Below are positions 25,201 to 34,474 of a stretch of DNA of 64,000 bases, piece after piece; position 1 is the stretch's first letter, and every line of letters starts with the position of its first letter. The notes beneath the pieces are model-generated. The model made no database searches and had not been told where the DNA came from. It saw only the letters and a list, made by a program, of their open reading frames with translations. Made by a program: the position numbers and the translations under genes. The stretch is taken from NCBI RefSeq assembly GCF_964355755.1, contig NC_092677.1, positions 12,856,601 to 12,920,600 of the forward strand, in the 5' to 3' direction. Source of the DNA: Antedon mediterranea (Eukaryota; Echinodermata; Crinoidea; Comatulida; Antedonidae).

Positions 25201-27331
25201 TATGCTATATAAAAGTGTTTTTGTTCTGTTTAAAAATAATTAATACGCAGTGATTCGTGTATTTGTTTCACCTTCCTCCGTCACATTACTTAATAATTAA
25301 ATAATTCGAGCTTGCTTCTTAGTTTTATGTAAATTATCATGTAAAAGCATTGTTAATTAATACTGATACACAATAAATGAGGGCTTATTATTTTGTTGTG
25401 TTTGTGTATACAACCGTGTATCGATAGTTATAGTGCCGTTCCACCCAACTGTTTGCCTGCTGAACATGTCTTTGTCATGTCATGTCATTAATTATTATGG
25501 TAACTCACCAGCGCTTCCACCAATTAAGGTTTTAGTGTAAGAGTATATTCCGCCATACATAACACCTGTACTGAAACTCCTGAAATTCCTTCCTCCAAAC
25601 GAACCAAACCCCCCACCACCTGGATCGAGACGGGTGTTCCTTCTATAATGACCACCTGCTCCGGGACCACCAAATTTAGCTTTAATAAGAGACCAATAAA
25701 AGATTGATTTAAAATCAAGTAGATTTAGCTTGTATTTATCGGTGCTGTATCTCCACGTATGACAATGTTTGTCCAGTATCATAGGAACATTTCGTAATAC
25801 AGCAACTCATGTGAATCACATAAAGGTTTTGATCTATATGACATTAGCGATATTTGTGAAGAAACATATAGGCCTATATATAATATAATAACAATAAATA
25901 TATAATGCTATATCAGGATATTTTCCTATATTTTTGTGGAGGATTTGTTTTTTTAAAATATAATAAAAATAAATATAGATAATACTGACTCTTTTGTCGA
26001 TTAAGATTTTTTAAAGATAGCTTCTAAAATACCTCCATAACCGCCAGCATAGTTCTTGTCGTTTCTGCCGCCATTTTCTCCATTTATATTTATAGGAACA
26101 CTGATTGAAATGTTACCACTCACGTCAAACCTGAACGAGTTTTGTCCTATAACGTGTATTTCCAAATCTCCATATAATTTCACGGATACATTAAAGAAAA
26201 ACACAGCAACAGAGTTTTCCCATTCCCTATCATATTCATCGAGGAAAACTGTGTATTCGAAGGAACCATTGCATTTTGAGATCATCCGTCCATCTGATAT
26301 ATTTCCAATATATGTTTGGTTAAATGATGGTGAATATGTGGTGTTTTCAGTGACCATCTCAACGCATGAACATGGCAAACAGGTTGAGGCATTAATGTGG
26401 CTCGATGCGTTTGAGTTTTGCAAATACCAAATAGCAGGGTAATCTGTATCCACTATAAGAATACCACTCGCTGTCTCGTAAAAATCTGAAAAAGTACACG
26501 TGAAAGAATGTAATATAATAATAAAAACCCCAATTTAGAAGATACCATCGGGACCCAGCAAAGTGTTCCCTAATGGGCATGTCTCCTGAATAGAGTGTTT
26601 CAAAGGAAGTGGGTTGATAACCATAAGTAAATTAGAAACACGAAGCGAACTATGTACTTGAAACCCCCCCCCCCCCCAAAAAAAAACAAACAATGGAGGT
26701 GAAAGGAAACATCATCAGGAAATATGATTGTATAATAGAGAAATTACGCAATTCGGTTTCTTAAATGAGATTTGATGAAAAAGCAAAATGGGTTACTCAC
26801 CATCTGGTGGTTCATCAAAATAACTTTGAACGATTACAATCTAGAAATCGAAATAAAGTATAAAATTAGTTATTGGGACAAAATAAATTGGCGAAGTGAT
26901 GACAGAAACAAGATAAAAAGTGTTGAACAATTACCTGTTTTAGGCGAATTTGTTCGTGCGAAACGCAATCGTTGACTATTTACTATTTATATTTTCATCT
27001 ATTTTCGTGACGTAAACAAAATGCGCAACCAATCATAACTCAGGAATGTTCGATTCGCGCCAATATATTCGCTATAGCAAACAGGCGTTGTATTGCTTCG
27101 TAGAAATTGAATGTTGAAAATACATTAGTATGCTAATTAGCAAACAGGTGTAAGGATACGTAATCATGTAAATAATTAGTCGACTAATTTAAATTGCATT
27201 TTCACCTAATGATTTCCTGTTTTGTAACATTATGACTATAATATGACGAATGTGAAATAAACTTACGTTAGAAATCATACAAAGGCCTACTATTATAAGA
27301 TAAAATACGGTAATCTTCATCATATTAATGT
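15317..27331 (-). CDS. Adhesion G-protein-coupled receptor, gene B (tandem paralogue)
   Basis: Second receptor, same strand and exon order as gene A. Coding exons: 27267-27323 (ATG at 27323; exon to 27331), 26801-26840, 26033-26485, 25509-25679, 24373-24462, 23800-23903, 23262-23484, 22885-22979, 22537-22584, 22063-22195, 21401-21505, 20471-20546, 20008-20122, 19763-19812, 19377-19506, 18583-18689, 17970-18072, 17687-17843, 17312-17445, 17025-17110, 16634-16760, 16039-16131, and a tentative last exon 15317-15421. Through 16039 the exons total 2697 nt = 899 codons in one open frame; with the last exon, 933 codons. Every exon except the tail has a gene A partner, and length changes are multiples of three. 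Ligand and subfamily unknown. Confidence 0.9.
15534..15806. mobile_element. Inverted-repeat element(s), GACGCAACGCAAGGACG family
   Basis: Left end TTGGTTCCCACAGAGACG and right end CGTCCAAGTGGACACCAA are related inverted repeats, and GACGCAACGCAAGGACGTA recurs inverted near 15770. An internal boundary near 15680 (GTAGGAACAAAGCTT) suggests two elements joined or nested. Lies between the last two exons of gene B. Confidence 0.6.
16039..18689 (-). CDS. Gene B seven-transmembrane exons and start of the tail
   Basis: Exons 18583-18689, 17970-18072, 17687-17843, 17312-17445, 17025-17110, 16634-16760 and 16039-16131. Motifs: FGLTWVFGLL (TM6), LQYLFAICNSLQ joined to GFFIFLFHCCL (TM7 and the start of helix 8), then NGQIKNILFRRC. 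Exon 17687-17843 is three bases longer than in gene A. The join between 16634 and 16131 is phase 0 and gives the family-typical NSLQGFFIF, which strongly supports it. Confidence 0.93.
16168..16207. repeat. (AT)n microsatellite
   Basis: About 36 bases of alternating AT, some 40 bases upstream in gene B orientation from the TM7/tail exon. Confidence 0.95.
18416..18570. mobile_element. MITE, AGCCTGTTTTCC family, degraded copy
   Basis: Left end AACCCGTTTTCCACTTG after TTA, internal TTTTTGTGACG and GCGCAACCAATCAGAACTC shared with 23010-23186 and 26934-27087. The right end is eroded next to the TM1 exon of gene B. Confidence 0.55.
19377..22979 (-). CDS. Gene B exons 8-15: GAIN-like region and GPS
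   Basis: Exons 22885-22979, 22537-22584, 22063-22195, 21401-21505, 20471-20546, 20008-20122, 19763-19812, 19377-19506. The last holds GVWSSDGCNVSEVNRTYTT followed by CHCYHLTSFSIL, with the predicted cleavage between L616 and T617. Exon 22885-22979 is 57 bases shorter than its gene A partner, and no Pro-rich exon precedes it. Several introns here hold short inverted-repeat elements. Confidence 0.88.
20205..20343. mobile_element. MITE, AGCCTGTTTTCC family
   Basis: 139 bp between AGCCTGTTTTCCACTTG and GAAAAACAGGCT, flanked by TGA and TAA. Lies in the gene B intron after exon 20008-20122. Internal GCATGCGTATTTATA matches other copies. Confidence 0.7.
20810..21345 (-). mobile_element. LINE 3' fragment, minus strand
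   Basis: Minus-strand 21120-21300 reads HRTRNRFDNFIPPHKTNYF, then QHKRFTGPI, and after a frame shift NFVPPNIISAVN. This is the C terminus of a CR1/L2-like reverse transcriptase ORF with a frameshift. The non-coding tail extends down to about 20810. In a gene B intron. Confidence 0.75.
23010..23186. mobile_element. MITE, AGCCTGTTTTCC family
   Basis: 177 bp with ends AGCCTGTTTTCCGC and GGAAAATAGGATT, flanked by TAA on each side (23007-23009, 23187-23189). Lies at the position where gene A carries its extra Pro-rich exon. Confidence 0.7.
23262..27331 (-). CDS. Gene B exons 1-7: signal peptide and Gly-rich ectodomain
   Basis: Signal exon MMKITVFYLIIVGLCMISN (27267-27323), then 26801-26840, then the 151-codon sequon-rich exon 26033-26485 ending ISISVPININGENGG and YAGGYGG, then 25509-25679, 24373-24462, 23800-23903 and 23262-23484. 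The Gly patterns match gene A (for example GGRGAMEFRSS, GGSGGMIQVIANT and CGGGGAGGVIRL), but sequence between them has diverged and exons differ by 3 to 36 bases. Intron 2 is only 315 bp here against 3.6 kb in gene A. Confidence 0.78.
24480..25112. repeat. 21-bp minisatellite (ATGTGTACATCATGGCAC type)
   Basis: About 30 units of 21 bp, unit ATGTGTACATCATGGCAC plus three variable bases, in the gene B intron between exons 24373-24462 and 25509-25679. Because 21 is a multiple of three, long frames stay open on both strands; these are not taken as genes. Confidence 0.92.
26934..27087. mobile_element. MITE, AGCCTGTTTTCC family
   Basis: Left end CCTGTTTTAGGCGAATTTG after TTA, right end GCAAACAGGCG. 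Shares TTTTCATCTA, GTGACGTAAACAAAATGCG and CAACCAATCATAACTC with the other copies. In gene B intron 1. Confidence 0.6.
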
Positions 27332-28518
27332 CTGAAAGAAGAAGTACGTTCTATTGTTATTTCCGACAGTAATATTATTACTGTTATATTGACTGTTCAA
27401 TTTTTAAAACGACAATACAAAATCAATAGCGATGGGTACTAATAAAATGATTAGGATAATGATGATGAAAGCCTTCAAAGTAACGTCAGCATGCCAACAA
27501 AGTGCAGTGATAATGTCAGATGATTATTAATTAATAACGATAAATTGTTGGCGGTGGTAATAATACGAAAAGAGAAATTTTGTATCAAATGTTGTATAAG
27601 CCTAATTATTGATGGTAATTTTTAATAATGACAATTTCACTTAATTAATTAATGGATGGCGGTAAAATGAATAAGATGAAAATGAGGGTTGATGATAATG
27701 ATGTTGATAATTACGATGTCATGAGAAGGAAGGTTTTTTTGGTTATCGATTAATTAGTATTAATTTACGCCTCTAAAGCAAGACACATGGATTATCCAGG
27801 ATAACTAACCTCCGTAGGTAATATTTTTTTAACGGGGTCCAACAGATCTCTGAGGTCCCTTAAAAGTTAAGGAGAAAATAGAAAAAGTTAAGGATTTCAT
27901 TTAACCTTAAAACCTTTGTTAAAACCCTAAATATTTTCTTAGGATTTCAGGAAAATATCTCTAAAGTGAATACGCCCACTGGTAGACAAAGATTATCAAT
28001 GTTAAAACGATTTAGAGTACAGTTATAATAAATTAAACAAGAAATATTTCTTACAAAAAACGCTGCTCGCTTATTGAAAAATATTTTTTATTTCAAATAT
28101 TTTTGAATGTGTCATTTTATTGTCACATAATAGTTATTTTACCTGAAAAAATGTAATTTAAAGCAAGAAATACTTAAATTGTCTGTCAGACAATGGTTTT
28201 TGGGTTTCTTTTCTTTTTTTATATGTGAATAAATATTATGTTTTTGTTAAAGAAGTGAATACTCAATTTCTGTCAATTTAGTTAATTTTATTGCTAAGGT
28301 CAAGTCTGGGGGTCACTTCATCACCCTAGATATTTCAAGTGTGAAGTATCCTATTACAAACACAAACTTTAATGGACTGTTTCGATAATAATTCAATGAA
28401 TATCTGACAGTGAATATACCAGAAATGCTTTGGGATCTGTAATTTTAGCATGACATGTCCTAATAGACTCTTTTCCCAGACGTTTTTTGGGTCTACTGTT
28501 CCAGCTGGAATCAATAAA

Positions 28519-28628
28519 TTATAGTGGAGTTTCTATTTTCGCAAAACTGTCGTCCTTAGAACTATAACTGCTGCTTGCTTTAGCTTCTGATTGAGTAGTC
28601 CTAATGGGACGTAGCGGGCTAGAGCAGC
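28519..28628 (-). other. Orphan Ser-rich exon-like segment
   Basis: Minus strand: after TGCTGCTCTAG an open frame reads PLRPIRTTQSEAKASSSYSS, then KDDSFAKIETPL and a stop. It resembles a cytoplasmic receptor tail, but its phase (2) does not fit the phase-0 border of the gene B tail exon, and no other exon lies near. It sits in the 5' intron of gene B. Possibly chance. Confidence 0.2.
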
Positions 28629-29440
28629 AGCGTGAAAAAATAACTATAAATATTATTATTATTTTAACTACATCTGTACATAATAATAATAATGGTGATA
28701 ATATGTGTTTAAACAAATTGGAATCTTGTGTGTACATGAAAATTTACAACAATTCTTGAAACACTGCGATAACAGCTCTGGGCGACTCAATTATCAACAA
28801 AAAAAGAAAATAAAGAATTAGTTACGATAATGTGGCGATGATGAAAACTATATAATATTTAAACTGGAATGTTGACTATTGAAAGTTATGGTAATAATAT
28901 TGATGACTTGACGATGAAAATGATGATGACAATGTTTTACAATGACAATGATTTATATATTTCTTTATCGACCCTTTTCAGGGTATGAAAGAACTTTCTG
29001 TCAACCTTATACAAAGAAATTACTAAAAATGTGATGTCATTGATAACTATGATAATAGCGTGTGTGATATTGATGATAATGACAATGATTTTGATGATAT
29101 AGATGATTATGTTACAACAAAATTAAAATAATTCAACTCTAATAATATACATATAAATAAGTCTTTACAATAAGTAATTAACCCTGAATAAAGGCGTCCC
29201 TTGGATATATAGGGACTGACCTTAGTGTTTATAACAATACATAGTTTGTATACAGACTATATCTTATTATTTATGGATCATACTCCACTTGTATTAAGGT
29301 GACTAAACTTAATAATTATGATACGATTTAAGAAAATTATAATATAGATATATAATACCATTATAATAATATAAAAAAAACATGGCAACTTAAGTATTCC
29401 AAAATATAAACAAATGGAACGAAATATAAAATAAACTTAC

Positions 29441-29530
29441 GGATACTTAATCTTCGTGCGTCTTACTTTATGCTGAACATTACAAGTAACATTATGCCTA
29501 ACGTTCTTGACTGCTTTTCGTCAGCAAAAT
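29441..29530 (-). other. Candidate 5' non-coding exon of gene B
   Basis: Donor GTAAGTTTAT at 29440-29431, homologous to the one before gene A. It would splice to the acceptor CTTTCAG before 27331. A 2.1-kb intron would separate it from the start codon. Outer border not determined. Confidence 0.4.
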
Positions 29531-31319
29531 TCCACTTTATGTAAAGAGAGGAGTTTCATCAATAACCGATTAGCTACCATTTCCTTTAGCCGGCCACTCA
29601 GAAAGGTCGGAATTGGGCGCGTGCGTACTTGAAATGAAAATACGCGCATGATATTAATTATACTTTCGATGTTGATCGATGACGTTACTGAAATGAAATC
29701 TCCGATGCTATAGCAATTAAAATGTATTGTAGGCCTACCTATTCGCGTTTGCAATGTAACATTTACCACCGGTGAGCGGAAGCGGCTGCTGGGAGTGCCT
29801 GTAAATAAAATTAATTATTTACCTTCTTTTAGGCCTTGCCTTGGGCTTGGCCTAAGTCTAGTCTCTGTATTAGTCCTAGTATTCATTGGGCATTATCCTA
29901 AACAATCTAGTACTTAGTGGAATCATCGATCATCAAAGGCCATTTTGTTTAATCAGTGCTAAGCAATTTAGGTATAAAACCTATAGACCTAAGCCTAGGT
30001 AGGCCTACAACGTGACTTTCGGTCTCTCATCACTGGGTATAAGCCTGCCGTCGAGCGCGTACAGTCAGTGAGTGCCGTACTTAGTGGGCCTGGGATCATC
30101 AGGACACCGATACTGAATCCAATATCACTTCATTTGGAATCTACTAATGCCAAGTTAGCACTAGAATAAAATAACACCGTGTCCTGCTTGTCTCTACCTG
30201 CATGTTTTATTCAAAATCACATTTTTATCCTTCTTTCAAAAACGAATTTAAACCGACTTAAATGAAATTTTGAAAGTGTCGGTTAGAATTTAAACGGGCT
30301 TCTGATTGGTTAAAAGTGATCGTCTTACTTAAGCAGTACGCATGCGTAATGATAATTCAGTGTAGTCGTTAGAGGGGGCTAAACAGAAATCTAATAATGA
30401 TTAGATATTAAATGACTTGATTTTTTATCCATTCTTGTATTACAATTAAAATATTACATCGGTGACTGAATCGATGTAAATTGTCATGCAATCTGTAAAA
30501 CGTTATATTTAAAAAAAAAAAAAAATCCTTATTTGTGATATCTAAAAAACGACACACTAAATTGATTGCTTAATTTTTGTGCTGATTTTATTTAATACAT
30601 TTAAAAAAAACCGGTTTTAAACAAATGATTACATTTAATAAAATACAAAACTAAAACTACTTAATGCTGAACATATTTGCACCTATAAAAATATTTTCAA
30701 AGTAAAATAATTATTTCAATATTTGGTGTTAATAATGGGATACATATGCAATTTGAGTATACTTTAGTTTGTGGCTGTTGTGGCTGTTGATTGTTTGGTG
30801 TAAACTCCGAAGTTTTGCTAGCCAATGCAAAATGGGTACTATTGAGATAATGAGATTAGGCTATATACAGCATTAACAACAATGTTACAATATATATGTA
30901 CAATTTACAAGTACTGACTCCAGACATTTGATAATTATTGTACTGTGATTCTGTTTAAAAGAGAAACAAAAAATAAAGATTTAACAAGAAATTATTACAT
31001 GTGATAATGAACAAGATTATTAAATGATATTATTTGGGCATTACTTTGATTTTAAGAAAGGCCCATTTCAAACAGCATTTATCATTATACCATGATTATA
31101 CTCTTATACATTTTACGTAATATTTCTAAAACCAAATCAAGGTGTTTTTCTTTACATTATCAAACAAAACATTTACATTTTTTTAAAGCTTATATAACTA
31201 TGATACTACAGATGCCATCTGTATTCTTTTACCATACTGCCTCATGTATAGTCCCACCTCAAACTATACTACAATTACAAAATACCACACAGGCTCAGTT
31301 ACAACCTTACCCTAAAACT

Positions 31320-31858
31320 CAATATGTGGGGTTATACCGGAGTTATGTGGAGTTATACCAGCGATGTGTGGGGTTATACCAGAGATGTGTGGAGTTACAC
31401 CAGAGATGTGTGGGGTTATACCAGAGATGTGTGGGGTTATACCAGAGATATGTGGAGTTATACCAGAGATAAGTGGAGTTATACCAGAGATGTGGGGTTA
31501 CACCAGAGATATGTGGGGTTATACCAGAGATGTGTGGGGTTATACCAGAGATGTGTGGAGTTACACCAGAGATGTGTGGGGTTATACCAGAGATGTGTGG
31601 GGTTACACCAGAGATGTGTGGGGTTATACCAGAGATGTGTGGAGTTACACCAGAGATGTGTGGGGTTATACCAGAGATGTGTGGGGTTACACCAGAGATG
31701 TCTGGGGTTATACCAGAGATGTGGGGTTACACCAGAGATGTGTGGGGTTATACCAGAGATGTGTGGGGTTACACCAGAGATGTGTGGGGTTATACCAGAG
31801 ATGTGGGGTTACACCAGAGATGTGTGGGGTTATACCAGAGATGTGTGGGGTAATATTA
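31320..31858. repeat. 21-bp minisatellite (GTGTGGGGTTATACCAGAG type)
   Basis: About 25 units of 21 bp, with a few 18- or 19-bp units, for example where GATGTGGGG replaces GATGTGTGGGG. Alternation of TTATACC and TTACACC gives a higher-order pattern. Open frames in three registers are by-products. Confidence 0.95.
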
Positions 31859-32376
31859 GAGCCAGTACAGTTTAATTATAATTTAACTCTTTGCTTAAAA
31901 ATTCATTCATTAACAATAATTATATTAAAAATAATATAATTATATTTATAATACAATATAATGAAAAATATATCATAATACCATTAATATAGTAATTCAT
32001 AGAATAAAAACAAATTATATATATTATTAAATTATGTAATATTCATATATATATATCTATATATTAAATTTGTAAAAACCATTTATAAAACACTTGGGTG
32101 ATAAAATTGAGTTTAAAATTGATTCTATGGTGATTGCACATACTCAGTTTTTCAATGTTATAATAAAAACAATTAATTTTAATATAAATTCATTATTTCA
32201 ACAAACAGGTAATTAATGATACATTTCCGACTCATTCAAGCATATCGATGAATGCATTTTTTTTAAGGTGATGGTGAGAGCTTGGGAATTAATACGATAT
32301 CGAGATAAGTTTTATCTTACCCATCATTAATCACCAAGCATTAAATAAAAAGTTTATCAAGATTTTTTAATATAAG

Positions 32377-32433
32377 TTCATTTAAATGTAAAAGGCCTAA
32401 CAAAATTTATTAGGCATTTTACATTTAAATGAA
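32377..32433. repeat. 24-bp inverted repeat with a 9-bp loop
   Basis: Arms 32377-32400 and 32410-32433 (TTCATTTAAATGTAAAA and its complement) pair with a single mismatch. About 2 kb downstream of the sorting nexin stop codon. Could be an RNA hairpin or a collapsed inverted-repeat element. Confidence 0.7.
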
Positions 32434-33686
32434 TTTAATATAAATTTAATATTAATAAAATATCACAAACTAAGATGTAATTAGTATACCTGTTTGGATG
32501 AAAAAAGATTGAGATAGGTAGGCGATTGGGCTGGTTAATTATTGGTACTAGATCAAACAATTTAAAAAATGCTATACTTATATGAATTTTTGCCTAAATT
32601 TTGGTAGATAATTTTGTCACAAAACAATTGGAAAAAAAACCACAACATATACCTATTCTAATAATTGTGTTTTTAAAGTACAAAATGGGTCATTTTCACT
32701 TTTCACTTTGGTGGTGCCTACAAATGACCAACTTTTTTAAAGCACCAGGTATTCACAACTTTGAAACAGCTGTATTTAAACATTCATAATTCCATTTTTT
32801 TTTCACCCTTCACACCTGTGTTGAACTATCTTGTTTTTTCTTTACACTGAGGAATTACTTACAAATAATGTTCAAAGAGGATAATATTAATATATGTAAA
32901 AATGGAAAGAGAAAGTGTAGTTGAGATTAATTAGTATAATTAAGAATCAAAACACAGGATGCAATGCTACATCCCAGCTGATATCTAGCCAATATTTTCA
33001 CATACTTCTAAACCACATCCTCAAAATATATCTGCCAACTAAAAAGTTACATATGTAATGAATTTTTAATTGAAATATTAAATATTGTACTTTTGATTAT
33101 CATAATAATGAATCATTAAAAACTGAACATAAAAATGTATGTTTTACATGTCACATACTACAAAAAAGCTTATGGTGGGTAAATAACATGATATAAGCAA
33201 ATCTCTGTAATGTATCTCCACATATGTCAAGTATCGTATGCCCATTCTGTAATACAGTGTCACACATGGATCACATGTAGCAACTATATTACAGGTTAGC
33301 CTATGATACAGGTATCGAAGTCAGTGTACTGTCAGAAGAAATTGGTTGTTTTACGAGCAAGATGATATGCGACATCCTTTGAATGAAAATCTTTCATTTG
33401 AACTTCAATTGCACTTTCACATTACGAATACAACCTTTCTTAAATATACAACCTACAATCTGTCCACACTATACAATTACACCCACAACTTCACCGTACC
33501 CTTTATTGTGAACTTACCAATATGAATTTTACATTGAATTTTAAATTGAGATTGGAGGCTTATATGTCAACCAATAATTTCTGGTTCAAAAAATGATCTC
33601 TTTCAGTTGAAGCAAATCATTAATGTTCATGGTTAATTTCAAATCTAAAAACCTTCCTTTTTGTTGTTGTTTATTATTTGTGAATG

Positions 33687-34000
33687 ATACCCCTTTTACA
33701 CCAAAATTCCGGAGTAATCTCCAGAGACACCCCAGGGTTTACGACCATTCAAAATATCGAGAAACTCCGGAGATACCCCTTTTCCATTTCCTTATGCAGA
33801 ACATCATTTGAATAAGTCACACATCTACACATAACCAAACATCGTATACTCTATCTCTAACAATTTTTTTCAATCTTCTATCGACTAAAGCCGAAGTATA
33901 GTTGTTATCTCGGGACCGTTCTATGGCCACCACCAGGTAGGCTTACTTCATTAATCGGGAAATTACCTCACTGAGTTTTGCTTTTGGTGTGAAAGGGGTA
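33687..34000. mobile_element. Inverted-repeat element ending in TACCCCTTTTACACCAAAA
   Basis: Left end 33687-33705 and right end TTTTGGTGTGAAAGGGGTA (33982-34000) are inverted repeats with one mismatch. About 314 bp, no coding capacity. Confidence 0.6.
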
Positions 34001-34474
34001 TTAGGCAAGATGGGGTTTTAAATGCTGATAGCTAACAGCAGGTAATGGGACGGCTTTCATGTTACCAAGCACAGAACATTTTTATCAACAGTGGCATAGG
34101 TAAAAGGTTTGAAAGCTGCAAACTGCCATGCCAAATTTAGCCAACGATTATATATAAAAATACACTGTTTCTTAATATGAGATGTTGCATTCTGGGAGAT
34201 GATAACTCAGTCAAGAATGGGCGACATCATCAGCACCAAATTTCTAGTGGCCCTAATTAGAGGCTAAACCACCCTGTTTTCTGTAATGAACTACAGTGTA
34301 TAGTAAAATGGCCAAACCATCAGGTTTCATTTCGATATATAAAATTTGTGCTCCAATTATTTTGTTATTACTATTTATACACTATAGTATTCATTCTATA
34401 TGCTTAATACTACTACAAAACATGAGGAACATAAACACGGTATATGGTATAAAAATCTGTTGATATCTACAGCA

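Larger units (their letters stand above)
29800..34470. other. Intergenic region between gene B and the sorting nexin
   Basis: No exon recognised. Holds a 21-bp minisatellite (31320-31858), a hairpin (32377-32433), an inverted-repeat element (33687-34000) and AT-rich unique sequence. The part nearest 34474 probably includes the 3' untranslated region of the sorting nexin; no clear end was found. Confidence 0.6.

Noticed and set aside
26056-26442. 128-codon plus-strand frame
   Set aside because: Antisense shadow of gene B exon 26033-26485.
31092-31939. Frames of 126-191 codons with repeated VWGYTRD-like units
   Set aside because: Same cause: 21-bp minisatellite open in three registers.
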